A stretch of DNA of 64,000 nt from an uncultured Rubripirellula sp. (GCA_938045805.1 CALIBL010000067.1:41663-105662); one strand, 5' to 3'. Shown: positions 17,743-27,562, numbered from the stretch's first letter. Notes: generated by a model not told the origin, from the sequence alone. A program made the numbers and translations.

Positions 17743-20700
17743 CTAGGATTTTGCCTGCTCACTCGAGACTAGTGACTTCGGATTGAAGCCGAGCTCGGCG
17801 TACCGTTCTGCCACCCTCTGGACGGTATATCGAATCTGTTCTTCGGTATGCTCGCAAGTCAGGAAGAAACGCAAACGGGCGGCCGATTCGTCCACTGCAG
17901 GGTACAGAATCGGTTGGACGTTGATACCATCCCCACGCAGTCGGTTTGAGAGCCGGAGTGCGACCATTGAGTTCCCGGTGATGACCGGAATCACAGGCGT
18001 TCCCTCGCTGTCACCCGTATCAAGCTGAGCTTCACGACACAGAGAGAGGAACAGCTCACTACGCTCTCGTAGCCGCTCAACACGCTCCGGCTCTCTCTCG
18101 AGTGTCTCGAGAGCGGCCAAGGCTGCTGCGACCTGAGCAGGTGGAGCACCCACGCTAAATACGAACCCTGGGGCGGTGTAACGGAGGAGTTCGACCAAAG
18201 CCTTCGAGCCAGCGATATATCCGCCACAGGACGCCGCGGATTTACTGAGAGTCCCCATCCAGATATCAACATCCCGAGCATCAATGCCGTAATGCTCAGC
18301 CATGCCGTGACCAGTCGGCCCCATTGTGCCAAAACTGTGCGCCTCATCGACCATCAACATCGCTTGATGCCGCTTTTTCACTTCGATGAATTTCGGTACA
18401 TCCGCAAAATCACCGTCCATGCTGTAGACGCCTTCAATGGCGATCAGCACACGGCGGTATTGTCCACGAATCTCCGAGAGCATTCGGTCCAAAGCATCGT
18501 AATCATTGTGCGGAAACGGTCTTCTGCGGGCACCGGATAGCAAGGCACCTTGCACGATACTGTTGTGCGCAAGTGAATCGTGCACAATTAAGTCACCCGC
18601 TCCGACCAGATGCCCGATGGTCGTCTCATTGGTCGCATGTCCGCCGACCATTAAGATCGAATCGTCGACCCCAATCCAATCGGCAATCTTCTTCTCAAGC
18701 TGACCGTGAATTGGTTTCTCGCCCGAGACAAGTCGGCTTGCAGACACACTCGTTCCGTATTGCCTCACAGCGGCGGCAGCAGCTTCTACCACGTCCCGAT
18801 GGCCACTCAAGCCAAGGTAATTGTAGGACGCAAAGCTAATTAACTCCTGTCCCCCGACAACAGTCGTGTCCCGAACCACGCCTTCATGAACGGTAAAGTA
18901 AGGATTGGGGACACCGGTCATCATCATCTGCTGCTTCGTGTTCTGCAGACGCTGGTACTCAGCAAAGTCCTCCACTCGCGACTCAGGTGGGACAGCTACC
19001 TTCGTTGCAGTATTGATGCTATCACTGACAATCTCCTCGCGAGGTGTCTCCCCACTGAGAAATGCCTCTGCCCTACTGCCTGAACCACTGGGCAAGTAGC
19101 GTTCAATCGCGATGGCGGTTTGGCCAATGGTTTCGATCTCATCCAACACCTGCTCGGGGAATCGTCCACCAAAGGTTCTCTCAAGAATCCGAGCGATCTC
19201 CAAGCGTTCGAGGCTATCCAGCCCTAGATCGAGAACGATATTGGTTCCCAATTCCAACGAACTCGCCCGCTCACCGGCAATCTGACGCACGTGGTGTTGG
19301 ATAACCTGCACAATCGCCGGATTTACATTTTCGGCACCAATCTCGTCATTCGCACCAGCAGCGGCTGCAGCTTTCATCATGGTTTCGCCGCCCGCGGCAA
19401 ATCCACCTCCGCTGGCCTCTTCCCAACGGACCCATTTCGCGATGATTTTTAAGTCGCCATCGCGAACGGCATGGAGACATGCATGACGTTGTATTTTCCC
19501 GCTACTCGTCTTGGGAACGCTGCTGTTTCGAACCAGATAAATCGCATCCGGTGGGAGTTCATGCTCCTCGGTCACCGCACGACGAATGGCTTGTAGGTTT
19601 GCATCCCAATCGATGTCGCGAACTCGAACCGTCTCGGCGACCACCACCAACTGCTCGCGTCCTTCGTAATCCATTGCGAAAGCCGCCACCGAGCCCGCCT
19701 GCACCACTTCGCTCGCACGCTCAACCGTCTCCTCAATGTCCTGCGGATAGCGATTAACGCCTCGCACGATGATCATGTCCTTGAGACGCCCGGATACATA
19801 CAGTTGGCCGTCATAGAGGAAACCGAGATCTCCGGTTCTCAGATATGGACCATCACCCTGATTGGTGAACGCGTTAAACGTTCGTTCCGTGGCTTCTTTC
19901 CGCTGGTAATAGCCCACACCGACGGAAGGGCTCTTGACCCAAATTTCACCAATTTGGTCGCTATCTAATGCCTGATGGGTCTGTGGATCAACAATCGTTA
20001 CGGTCTCGTCGGTCAGCACCGCTCCACAACCCACTAGCTTTCTCGCACGCTCATGCGACTCATCAACCGCCTCAACCCGCTTCTCCTCAAGGCGGCTCCC
20101 ATCAAACGTCTTCAACACTGGCCGTGTCTCAGAAGGACCACCAGTGACCAAAAGCGTCGTTTCAGCCATCCCATAGCAAGGAAGCAGAGCCCCACGCCGA
20201 AACCCGTATGGCTCAAAACGTTCGCAGAACGCTTCGAGTGTGGACGAACGAATCGGCTCGGCGCCGTTAAAAGCAATATCCCAAGTCGATAGGTCAATAC
20301 CTTCCAGCTCGTCGTCTGGGATTTTGTCGATGCACAGTTGGTAGGCAAAATTGGGACCGCCGCTGACGGTGACCCCATACTTCGTGATCGCCTGTAGCCA
20401 CCTCACAGGACGCTGGAGAAACGTCATCGGGCTAGTAAGAACATCTACCCGACCAATGTATAGCGGCATCAGAATGCCTCCAACCAACCCCATATCGTGG
20501 TAGGTGGGAAGCCAGCTCATCCCCACCAAATCCGGCGCAGGCTGAAACCCTTCACGAATCAACTCGCTGTTGGCAATCAGATTCGAATGATTCAGCATCA
20601 CGCCTTTGGGTGATCCGGTTGATCCCGAGGTATATTGCAAAACCGCTAACGATGAATCTTGCAACTTGGGTCGACGCCACTTGGAGACATCTCGAAGTTC

Positions 20701-21165
20701 GGGCGTATCAGTTGCTAGAAGTTGCACGCCAATAAGATCGTCATGTGGCTGATCGCCTTTGAGCTGATCAACCACTGATCGCGAGGACAGGGCCCAACGA
20801 GCATCCGAGTCAACGACAATCGAACGAATCCGTGATGCCTTGCGGTTTCTGCGTGGCGGGTAGGCGGGTACCGCGATCGCTCCGGCAGCGTGACAGGCAA
20901 AAAAGCCAATGATGAATTCGAGCCCAGGTGGATAAAGAAGTAGCACGCGATCACCTGCACGAATCCGGCACTGATCCTGCAGTGCACCTGCCAGCGCGCA
21001 CACTTCCTCCCAAAGCTGCGCGTAGGTCAACGTCTCTTCCAACGACTCGACGTCGGTGAAGGTAAACGCAGCATCATCCGAACGGTATTCCGCCCAGTGC
21101 TGAAGCACGTCGATAAAATTGGTGCGTGGTGGAGGCTGTACGCCGTCAAATACTTGCAAAGCCAC
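17743..21165 (-). CDS. Fusion: fatty acyl-AMP ligase, acyl carrier protein, alpha-oxoamine synthase
   Basis: A 1140-residue three-domain protein. Residues 1-590 are a fatty acyl-AMP ligase/AMP-binding domain: P-loop YTSGSTGSPKG (178-188), YGMAETTLLVTGG (331-343), YLRTGDLGFL (441-450), and the C-terminal catalytic lysine region PKTSSGKIQRHA (551-562). Residues 610-690 are an acyl carrier protein with DLGLDSLE, Ser651 being the phosphopantetheine site. Residues 740-1130 are a PLP-dependent alpha-oxoamine synthase (KBL/AONS/SPT type): FASYNYLGLSGH (778-789), VDEAHSFGTMGPTG (939-952) and Schiff-base lysine K975 in GTLSKSAASCGGYIAG. By domain logic an activated fatty acid is loaded on the carrier and condensed with an amino acid with loss of CO2, giving a long-chain alpha-amino ketone. 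Product and amino acid are unknown. The start is GTG at 21165. Confidence 0.9.
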   Translation of the reverse strand: MALQVFDGVQPPPRTNFIDVLQHWAEYRSDDAAFTFTDVESLEETLTYAQLWEEVCALAGALQDQCRIRAGDRVLLLYPPGLEFIIGFFACHAAGAIAVPAYPPRRNRKASRIRSIVVDSDARWALSSRSVVDQLKGDQPHDDLIGVQLLATDTPELRDVSKWRRPKLQDSSLAVLQYTSGSTGSPKGVMLNHSNLIANSELIREGFQPAPDLVGMSWLPTYHDMGLVGGILMPLYIGRVDVLTSPMTFLQRPVRWLQAITKYGVTVSGGPNFAYQLCIDKIPDDELEGIDLSTWDIAFNGAEPIRSSTLEAFCERFEPYGFRRGALLPCYGMAETTLLVTGGPSETRPVLKTFDGSRLEEKRVEAVDESHERARKLVGCGAVLTDETVTIVDPQTHQALDSDQIGEIWVKSPSVGVGYYQRKEATERTFNAFTNQGDGPYLRTGDLGFLYDGQLYVSGRLKDMIIVRGVNRYPQDIEETVERASEVVQAGSVAAFAMDYEGREQLVVVAETVRVRDIDWDANLQAIRRAVTEEHELPPDAIYLVRNSSVPKTSSGKIQRHACLHAVRDGDLKIIAKWVRWEEASGGGFAAGGETMMKAAAAAGANDEIGAENVNPAIVQVIQHHVRQIAGERASSLELGTNIVLDLGLDSLERLEIARILERTFGGRFPEQVLDEIETIGQTAIAIERYLPSGSGSRAEAFLSGETPREEIVSDSINTATKVAVPPESRVEDFAEYQRLQNTKQQMMMTGVPNPYFTVHEGVVRDTTVVGGQELISFASYNYLGLSGHRDVVEAAAAAVRQYGTSVSASRLVSGEKPIHGQLEKKIADWIGVDDSILMVGGHATNETTIGHLVGAGDLIVHDSLAHNSIVQGALLSGARRRPFPHNDYDALDRMLSEIRGQYRRVLIAIEGVYSMDGDFADVPKFIEVKKRHQAMLMVDEAHSFGTMGPTGHGMAEHYGIDARDVDIWMGTLSKSAASCGGYIAGSKALVELLRYTAPGFVFSVGAPPAQVAAALAALETLEREPERVERLRERSELFLSLCREAQLDTGDSEGTPVIPVITGNSMVALRLSNRLRGDGINVQPILYPAVDESAARLRFFLTCEHTEEQIRYTVQRVAERYAELGFNPKSLVSSEQAKS

Positions 21166-21607
21166 TGTGGTTCGCTATCCGATTGGATCGAGTTTTGGAT
21201 ACAAATCCGCTGGCAAACCTGTACTTGCGGCTCTTCATGAACCGGTCCGCTAGGCGATGCCAACAGAAAATGTAAGATCTTTCATGCCGGAACCGTACCC
21301 GTCAGTACGCATTATTCGTCAGATCGGGGCCGGAAAACACGTTGGAGGTGGTCTTCAGGCCGCCGAGGCCGGACGAATGCAGCGACATTGCCCTGCGGAA
21401 ATGCGGTAAATTCAGGATACTCGTTCGATGGTGGTCGATTCGCCATGACGAGGTGCGTCAGAGAAGCGAGTTTCTGCTCGGTTTTCTCTGATGATCAGCG
21501 TCGGACATACCGTCCCACGCTCTGTTTTGTCGGACGCCGCCATACTTCGAAGTGAACCGTGGTGCCGGTGTTGGCTCAACCCTAAAAACTCAAATTACTG
21601 GCTTGAC
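21166..21607. other. Divergent promoter region between the FAAL fusion and the asparagine-synthetase-like gene
   Basis: About 440 bp lie between two divergent starts. Besides a possible 44-codon frame (21312-21446, minus) I see no gene. No operator-like inverted repeat or regulator gene is visible. Confidence 0.35.
21312..21446 (-). CDS. Possible 44-residue peptide upstream of the FAAL fusion
   Basis: A short ATG-started frame on the same strand as, and upstream of, the FAAL fusion gene. It begins MANRPPSNEYPEFTAFPQG and ends with a basic-acidic tail (VFRPRSDE). The composition is not obviously random (Pro, Arg, Phe rich), but there is no Shine-Dalgarno and I know no family. It could be a small structural or regulatory peptide, or chance. 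Confidence 0.25.
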   Translation of the reverse strand: MANRPPSNEYPEFTAFPQGNVAAFVRPRRPEDHLQRVFRPRSDE

Positions 21608-23071
21608 ATGTCTAATTCGTCCACCCCTCGCAAATCCACCCCCTGTGAGGCTACCCAAGTCGATCCCGAAACGGCCTCCACCCAAACTGGCCAAAAATCA
21701 ACGTTGGCAGCGACTCAGCCAGTTCAAAGGGACTTTGACGGCCGGCAAGCGGAATTGATCGACCGCGTAGTTAACCTACTCGACCCAAAGGGGAATCTCC
21801 TACTGGGCACCTCCTTTGAGCAAGCGGCTCAGGCGGTTCGTGATGGGGACACCGCAGCAATACGTCGGATCTGCGGACAATTTGCGATCTGCGAACAGTC
21901 TGGGAAAACCATTCGAATGGCGAGATCCCTTGGTAGGCCAATGCGATACTTCCTTGCAAAACGGGCAGAAGGACCCGCGTTGATCATCGCTGAGCGGATG
22001 GACGAAATCCGAGAGCAACTCGAGCAAGAAGGTCTCGCAGATCAGTTTCACCCGTCCTACACCCGAATGGTTCCCGCGCATCACCTTCTCGAACTTCAAC
22101 TCGTTGGATGCCCAGACCCCAACCCAACCCTTCATCGTTTCTTTGCCCCCAAACGCAACCGGTTACAAAGCGACATTGATGCAATTGGCGGCCAATACAT
22201 CGGAAAGGTCGCTGAGATCTGCGACCGGTGGCTCGACTTAGTACCGCCAAATGAACCGATCGGCTTGATGTTCAGTGGCGGAATTGACAGTGGTAGTCTG
22301 TTGATTCTTTTGGATTACCTACTACGCCGAAAAGGACAATCTCCGGCACGCCTCAAGGCATTCACCATGACTGCAGGCTCCGATTCAAGTGACGGCTCGC
22401 AAGCTGAAGCTTTCCTGAAGAAAATCGATCGCGAAATCTACCTCGAGAAAGTGGAAGTCCCATCGAGTCAGATTTCGTGGCGTGAGGCCATTCGCGTCAT
22501 CGAAGACTACAAAGCTCTTGATGTGCAAGCTGCGACGATGGGCTTAGCTCTTCTCAAGGAAGTTCGACGACGGTACCCAGACTGGCGGTACCTAATCGAT
22601 GGAGATGGTGGTGATGAGAACCTCAAAGATTACCCCATCGAAGAGAATCCTGAACTCACGATCCGCAGCGTCCTCGGTAATCGTATGCTCTATCAAGAGG
22701 GATGGGGCGTCGATGCAGTGAAACACTCATTGGTCTACAGCGGTGGACAGAGTCGCGGCCACATTCGAACCAGCGCACCGGCAACCTCCCTTGGTTTCCT
22801 CGGTTTTAGCCCTTACGCCATCCCTGACGTCATTGAAGTCGCGGAGGCAATTCCATTTGTGAAGCTTACCGATTGGGATCACGAGAAACTTTACAGCCTC
22901 AAAGGAGCCATCGTTGCATCCGGGGTTCAACAGATAACAGGGATGGAGATGCCCATTTTCCCCAAGCAAAGATTTCAACGCGGAGCAGTCGACTCAAGCA
23001 CCTTTGAAACCCTTTTCCCCGCAGGTGATCGAACGTTCCGCGATGAATTCGCTAAGATCTACGCTTCGTAA
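21608..23071 (+). CDS. Asparagine-synthetase-like protein (degenerate glutaminase part)
   Basis: A 487-residue protein with the ATP-pyrophosphatase fold of asparagine synthetase: PP-loop FSGGIDSGS near 222-230 and DGDGGDENLKDYP near 330-342. The N-terminal part (about 35-190) has only an echo of the glutamine amidotransferase domain (GQFAICEQ, then LGRPMRYFLAKR) and lacks the N-terminal catalytic Cys, so it probably does not use glutamine. Related enzymes activate a carboxylate as an acyl-AMP and form an amide or lactam. The substrate is unknown; the divergent FAAL fusion raises the idea of a shared product. The ATG at 21608 was chosen; upstream sequence in frame is not protein-like. Confidence 0.8.
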   Translation: MSNSSTPRKSTPCEATQVDPETASTQTGQKSTLAATQPVQRDFDGRQAELIDRVVNLLDPKGNLLLGTSFEQAAQAVRDGDTAAIRRICGQFAICEQSGKTIRMARSLGRPMRYFLAKRAEGPALIIAERMDEIREQLEQEGLADQFHPSYTRMVPAHHLLELQLVGCPDPNPTLHRFFAPKRNRLQSDIDAIGGQYIGKVAEICDRWLDLVPPNEPIGLMFSGGIDSGSLLILLDYLLRRKGQSPARLKAFTMTAGSDSSDGSQAEAFLKKIDREIYLEKVEVPSSQISWREAIRVIEDYKALDVQAATMGLALLKEVRRRYPDWRYLIDGDGGDENLKDYPIEENPELTIRSVLGNRMLYQEGWGVDAVKHSLVYSGGQSRGHIRTSAPATSLGFLGFSPYAIPDVIEVAEAIPFVKLTDWDHEKLYSLKGAIVASGVQQITGMEMPIFPKQRFQRGAVDSSTFETLFPAGDRTFRDEFAKIYAS

Positions 23072-23092
23072 CTAAAAATCACTACGCAACAT

Positions 23093-23133
23093 AAAAAAAG
23101 CCAGTCACCCGATTAGGGCAAATGGCTTTTATT
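23093..23133. terminator. Possible bidirectional terminator
   Basis: Between two convergent genes (asparagine-synthetase-like and sulfatase) an outer stem AAAAGCCA (23096-23103) pairs with TGGCTTTT (23123-23130), with an inner CCC/GGG pairing. A-rich and T-rich flanks could end transcription from both sides. The stem is imperfect. Confidence 0.5.
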
Positions 23134-23174
23134 AAAACAACCGATCTCTAATGCCAACCGGACAAGCGTGGAGA

Positions 23175-24722
23175 TCACTTGGCCTGTTTATTGATTGGCT
23201 CTTCCACCACGAGCGATTTGGGAAAGTCGGCCGACTGCCGCCCACCCTTATCCAACCACCGCTTGTTCTGTGAACGACCAGCGGGCTGATTCATTGGGAT
23301 GTCCATTCCGCCGGCATCAGCAAGCATTTCATACAGGCGATCCTCCATCTCTTTGACAACCGACTGATATTCCGGGTGGTTGATTAGGTTGTTCTTCTCG
23401 CCAGGATCTGTGGTCAAGTCGTAAAGCTCGTCGACATCCCATAACCCGTAGTAAGTAATGTACTTGAATCGATCACCACGGAGCGCGAACTGAGTAGGGG
23501 ACTGTGGAAAGTTCTTTTCCCAATAATAAACGTAAAGAAAATACTTTCTCCAATCCGCCTCGGGTTCATTGGCCAGATTCAGAAAACTTCGACCATCCAT
23601 GTAATCGGGAGTCTGCAAACCTGCTGCGTGCAGAATGGTAGGCCCAATATCGATGTTCCCAATCACCTGCTCCAACACCTTACCGCCTTTGATTAAATCC
23701 GGACACTGCATCATCATGGGAACCCGAATCGACTCCTCATACGAAACACGTTTATCAATCAAGCCGTGCTCGCCCCACATGAAGCCGTTATCACCCATGT
23801 AGACAACGAGAGTCTCGTCGTGAATTCCCATCTTCTTGAGCTGCTCGAGCACGCGTCCCACACTATCGTCGACCGCCAACAGCGACTCGCAGTATCGTCG
23901 ATAAAGGTAATCCAGACCGTTGTCACTGTGATAACTAAAATCAATCCCGTGCCAACTGTTTAACTGATCCCGAACCCAACGCGGCGCGTCGTTCTCTGCG
24001 GTGATTCCCTCGCCCCGTGGGAGGAAACTTAAATCCTCATCCTTGTAACGATCTGCGTGACGTTCGGCGGGAGTAAAGTTGGAGTGAACCGCTTTGTGCG
24101 ACAGGTAAAGGAAAAACGGCTCCTCTTCATCCGCCTGACCTTCCAACCAATCGATCGCGTAATCGGTTAGCTCATCGGTGATGTAACCTTTCTGCTTCAC
24201 TCGCTCACCGTTAACATTCAGTGTGTAACGAGGTCCTGGAGGAAGGTAGTTACCCTGACCACGAAAACTGATCCAATGATCAAACCCGGGACGAGGATCA
24301 TCGTGAGCCCCTCCCATGTGCCACTTACCGATGAACGCAGTGTTGTAGCCAGCACGTTGCAGATACTGCGGGAAAAAGATGGTTCCTTCCGGCACCAACC
24401 GGTTGTTGTCGATCACGCGGTGCTTATGCGTGTAGAGCCCAGTGAGAATGGAAGCTCGACTCGGTGAACACAACGAGGTGGTCACAAAAGCATTCTTGAG
24501 ATGAACCCCATTGGAAGCGAGTGAATCAAGATGTGGCGTCTCGAGAAACGGATGCCCCATGAAGCCCATCGCGTCATAGCGGTGATCATCAGTGAGGATG
24601 AACACCACATTGCGAGGCTTCACACCGTCGCGAGATCCGACCGAAGGAAGTTCGGCCGCTCGCAAGCTGTGCGAGAATAAACATGACGAGAGAAATACAA
24701 CAGCCAGAAATCGCAAAGGCAT
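23175..24722 (-). CDS. Secreted type I sulfatase
   Basis: A 515-residue arylsulfatase-family hydrolase. The signal peptide (LRFLAVVFLSSCLFSHSLRA) predicts export. Metal ligands are in FILTDDHRYDAMG (41-53, D45 and D46). The formylglycine motif is CSPSR (85-89, C85 being converted to FGly), followed by ASILTG. GKWHMGG (about 130) and GDNGFMWGEHGLIDKR (second half) complete the active site. It cleaves sulfate esters, probably from algal polysaccharides. The start is ATG at 24722 (a TTG one codon upstream is unlikely). Substrate cannot be assigned. A neighbouring GDP-fucose pathway is suggestive but does not prove a fucan link. Confidence 0.94.
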   Translation of the reverse strand: MPLRFLAVVFLSSCLFSHSLRAAELPSVGSRDGVKPRNVVFILTDDHRYDAMGFMGHPFLETPHLDSLASNGVHLKNAFVTTSLCSPSRASILTGLYTHKHRVIDNNRLVPEGTIFFPQYLQRAGYNTAFIGKWHMGGAHDDPRPGFDHWISFRGQGNYLPPGPRYTLNVNGERVKQKGYITDELTDYAIDWLEGQADEEEPFFLYLSHKAVHSNFTPAERHADRYKDEDLSFLPRGEGITAENDAPRWVRDQLNSWHGIDFSYHSDNGLDYLYRRYCESLLAVDDSVGRVLEQLKKMGIHDETLVVYMGDNGFMWGEHGLIDKRVSYEESIRVPMMMQCPDLIKGGKVLEQVIGNIDIGPTILHAAGLQTPDYMDGRSFLNLANEPEADWRKYFLYVYYWEKNFPQSPTQFALRGDRFKYITYYGLWDVDELYDLTTDPGEKNNLINHPEYQSVVKEMEDRLYEMLADAGGMDIPMNQPAGRSQNKRWLDKGGRQSADFPKSLVVEEPINKQAK

Positions 24723-24898
24723 CAAACGTGCTCCACAGGAAGTGATTTTGTCAACGTGTGCTTATGGTAACCGCTCGGAGCCCAACTAGCGAATAACTCT
24801 GCACTGAAATGCACTTAGCGTTACACCCAACTTCACTGCACGCTTCACCGCAAAACAAGCTCGCAACGTTAAGGCGTCTGCACCCAAGATCGAGTCAA

Positions 24899-25219
24899 TT
24901 AGTTCGACTTCTCGCGACGAAACACAGCAACCACATCCTCGACGGGAACAACAAACAATTGATTGTCATGTTCCAAGTCGACAGGGATTGCGTTCTTGGG
25001 ATGAAACAAAATTTTATCGTACTGACGCAGCGGCAATTCCTCATCGTTCTCAACGACAGCACTGATCGTCACAATGCGTCCCGTGATGGTCGGGATCTCA
25101 GCCGCGTCAGGGAGCGCGATCCCACCGCGTGTCTCTCGTTTGGGTTCGTCCTTCCGTACCAAAACCCTGTCACCAATCGGTTCCACGCACTCAAAGGACT
25201 GTGCTTTCTTCTTCGCCAT
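24899..25219 (-). CDS. groES: Stand-alone GroES-family co-chaperonin
   Basis: A 106-residue GroES. Family segments: VEPIGDRVLVRKDE (12-25), the mobile loop region RETRGGIALPDAAEI (28-42), TGRIVTIS, YDKILFHPKNAIPV, and the C-terminal LFVVPVEDVVAVF. The loop keeps the GGIxLP element that contacts GroEL. The ATG at 25219 has a GGAGAAGAG directly upstream, which decides the start. No groEL is nearby, and the gene is flanked by gmd and a sulfatase, so it is likely an extra divergent copy. Its partner is unknown. Confidence 0.85.
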   Translation of the reverse strand: MAKKKAQSFECVEPIGDRVLVRKDEPKRETRGGIALPDAAEIPTITGRIVTISAVVENDEELPLRQYDKILFHPKNAIPVDLEHDNQLFVVPVEDVVAVFRREKSN

Positions 25220-25408
25220 CTCTTCTCCGACTTTTCCATACACTCCAACAATCGATAGCATTGTCGCTCGCCCAAAGCGTTTCGTCGAGCCCACACCGAC
25301 TCCGGCGTCAGCTCCCCTAGAGAACGCAACACTGGCTTCAAACTTCCAACTAACGATTACCGCAGTATAGTTATCGGGCGACCGAAACAGAGGCTGCTAA
25401 TTCTGGGC

Positions 25409-26434
25409 TCATCGGCTTTCGTTGGCGTCGAATTTCGCCGCATGAAGTTCCCGCTGCGCGATCTCAAAATCGTGATCCGTCATGATCTGAGCTAAAGTCT
25501 CTAGGGTAGTTTCAGCTTCCCAACCCAGATCCCGCTTGGCTTTTGAGGGATCGCCCAGAAGCAAATCGACCTCTGCTGGGCGATAGTACCGCGGATCAAT
25601 CTCGACATGATCTCGGTAGTCTAGATCCAGATGCCCAAAGACCAGTTCGCAAAACTCTCGAACCGAAGCGGTGCGTCCTGTTGCCAACACGAAGTCATCT
25701 GCTTTCTCATGTTGCAGAATTAAATGCATCCCTTGAACGTAATCTTTGGCGTAACCCCAATCACGTTTTGCATCGAGGTTCCCGAGATACAATTTTTCCT
25801 GCAAGCCAAGCTTGATGCGTCCCGCGGCTCGCGTGATTTTTCGAGTGACAAAGGTCTCTCCTCGACGCTCTGATTCGTGATTAAATAAAATGCCATTACT
25901 GGCGAACAAATCATAGCTTCGACGATAATTGACTGTCTGATGGTAGGCATAAACCTTGGCGCAAGCGTATGGCGATTGAGGGTTGAACGGTGTTGTTTCC
26001 GTCTGTGGAGTTTCAAACACGTCACCATACATCTCGCTGCTGCTGGCTTGATAGACACGCACAGGACGATCACGATTAAGCAGTCTTGCAGCCTCCAGAA
26101 TGTTCAAAGCTCCACATCCCACTGACTGCAACGTGTAAACCGGCTGGTCAAACGAAACACGAACATGGCTTTGCGCACCAAGGTTGTAAATCTCGTCAGG
26201 CTGAATCTCCAAAACCAGATTGGTCAGACTCTGACCGTCGGTTAGGTCGCCGTAATGCAGCCTTAAACGGGACTCAGCCTGAGGCTCCCGATACAGATGG
26301 TCGATGCGTTCGGTCGAAAACGTGCTGCTTCGGCGGACCACTCCATGAACTTCGTAACCCAATTCCAGCAGGTGTTCGGCCAAATAACTACCATCCTGCC
26401 CAGTGATCCCAGTAATCAGTGCTATTTTGACCAT
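25409..26434 (-). CDS. gmd: GDP-mannose 4,6-dehydratase
   Basis: A 341-residue extended-SDR enzyme converting GDP-mannose to GDP-4-keto-6-deoxymannose. It has the NADP-binding [15 protein letters not shown] (9-23), [16 protein letters not shown], the SSSEMYGDV active-site segment, [10 protein letters not shown] with the catalytic YxxxK, and [16 protein letters not shown], all hallmarks of Gmd. It lies downstream of fcl on the same strand (174 bp apart) and the two give GDP-L-fucose. The product may feed surface or extracellular glycan synthesis. Confidence 0.97.
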   Translation of the reverse strand: MVKIALITGITGQDGSYLAEHLLELGYEVHGVVRRSSTFSTERIDHLYREPQAESRLRLHYGDLTDGQSLTNLVLEIQPDEIYNLGAQSHVRVSFDQPVYTLQSVGCGALNILEAARLLNRDRPVRVYQASSSEMYGDVFETPQTETTPFNPQSPYACAKVYAYHQTVNYRRSYDLFASNGILFNHESERRGETFVTRKITRAAGRIKLGLQEKLYLGNLDAKRDWGYAKDYVQGMHLILQHEKADDFVLATGRTASVREFCELVFGHLDLDYRDHVEIDPRYYRPAEVDLLLGDPSKAKRDLGWEAETTLETLAQIMTDHDFEIAQRELHAAKFDANESR

Positions 26435-26608
26435 CTAGTTCCAATACCGTGCCGAACGCGTCTGTCGAAATTTCCTTGTCTCCCAAAACATCAGATTACC
26501 GAGAAAAGGCCTGTTGCACTACCACAAGAACTCAGGTGCACTACCGCAAAAACTCAACCGAGCCCCTGAAGATGATGGACGTTGGCGGAAGGGGACATAA
26601 CCCAGATA

Positions 26609-27562
26609 TCAATATTCACGCAAAGAGCCTGATTGACGCTCACGCAAAAAGCTTTCATAGGTCATTCGCAAGCCATCTTCGATTTCGATCTTGTGCTTCC
26701 ACCCAAGCTGATGGAGCAAGCTCATCTCCGTACATTTCACCGGTGTCCCCTCAGGACGAGAAGGATCGATTTGAATCTCACCTTGGTACCCGACCACCTC
26801 GGCAATGCGTTGAGCTAAGTTCAGAACGGATAGATCACTTCCCGTACCCACATTCACCCAGTCAGGCGGATTGTCGAGTTGAAAAACAAAATGAACCGCA
26901 TCAGCAAGGTCCTCAACATGAAGAAACTCACGTCTCGCCTTTCCCGTACCCCAAATGGTGACTGAAGCAGCACCGGCAACCTTCGCTTCATGGAAGCGTC
27001 TTATCAACGCGGGTAGCACATGGCTATTTTCTTGATGATAGTTATCGCCGGGCCCATAAAGGTTTGTGGGCATCACACTGTGAAATTGTACACCGTGTTG
27101 CTTCCGATACGCTTGGCATAGTTTCAGCCCAACGATCTTCGCCAATGCATACGCTTCATTAGTCTCCTCAAGAGGCCCACTGAGTAGCGAAGTTTCTTGG
27201 ATCGGTTGTTCGCAATCTCGTGGGTAGATACAGGTACTGCCCAGAAACAGTAAACGTCGAACCGAGTACCGAAACGCTGCATTGATGACATGGGTCGCCA
27301 TGAGTACGTTCTCGGAGAGAAATTCGACCGGGAATTGTTCATTAGCAAAGATCCCACCGACTTTGGCTGCGGCGAAAATCACCCCAGTCGGGCGATGCTC
27401 AGCGAAATATTGGTCAACCTGCCTAGGGTCACACAAGTCCAACTGTTGACGATCCGCGTGAAGCAACTCAATGCCTTCCCCTTGAAACCGGCGCAGGATT
27501 GCCGCACCGGCCATACCACGATGCCCAGCGACGAACAAACGATCCGGATTCTTTTTCCTCAT
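26609..27562 (-). CDS. fcl: GDP-L-fucose synthase
   Basis: A 317-residue epimerase/reductase that turns GDP-4-keto-6-deoxymannose into GDP-L-fucose. Features: NADP site GHRGMAGAAI (12-21), AAAKVGGIFAN, FLGSTCIYP, the catalytic EAYALAKIVGLKLC (YxxxK), and SVMPTNLYGPGDNYH. ATG at 27562 is used; the codon before it is GTG, also in frame. Upstream of gmd on the same strand, it is the second step of the same pathway. Confidence 0.96.
   Translation of the reverse strand: MRKKNPDRLFVAGHRGMAGAAILRRFQGEGIELLHADRQQLDLCDPRQVDQYFAEHRPTGVIFAAAKVGGIFANEQFPVEFLSENVLMATHVINAAFRYSVRRLLFLGSTCIYPRDCEQPIQETSLLSGPLEETNEAYALAKIVGLKLCQAYRKQHGVQFHSVMPTNLYGPGDNYHQENSHVLPALIRRFHEAKVAGAASVTIWGTGKARREFLHVEDLADAVHFVFQLDNPPDWVNVGTGSDLSVLNLAQRIAEVVGYQGEIQIDPSRPEGTPVKCTEMSLLHQLGWKHKIEIEDGLRMTYESFLRERQSGSLREY

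Noticed and set aside
24809..25258. Plus-strand frame opposite groES
   Set aside because: Antisense shadow of a clear GroES gene.
26449..26961. Plus-strand frame opposite fcl
   Set aside because: Antisense to the GDP-L-fucose synthase gene with no family character.
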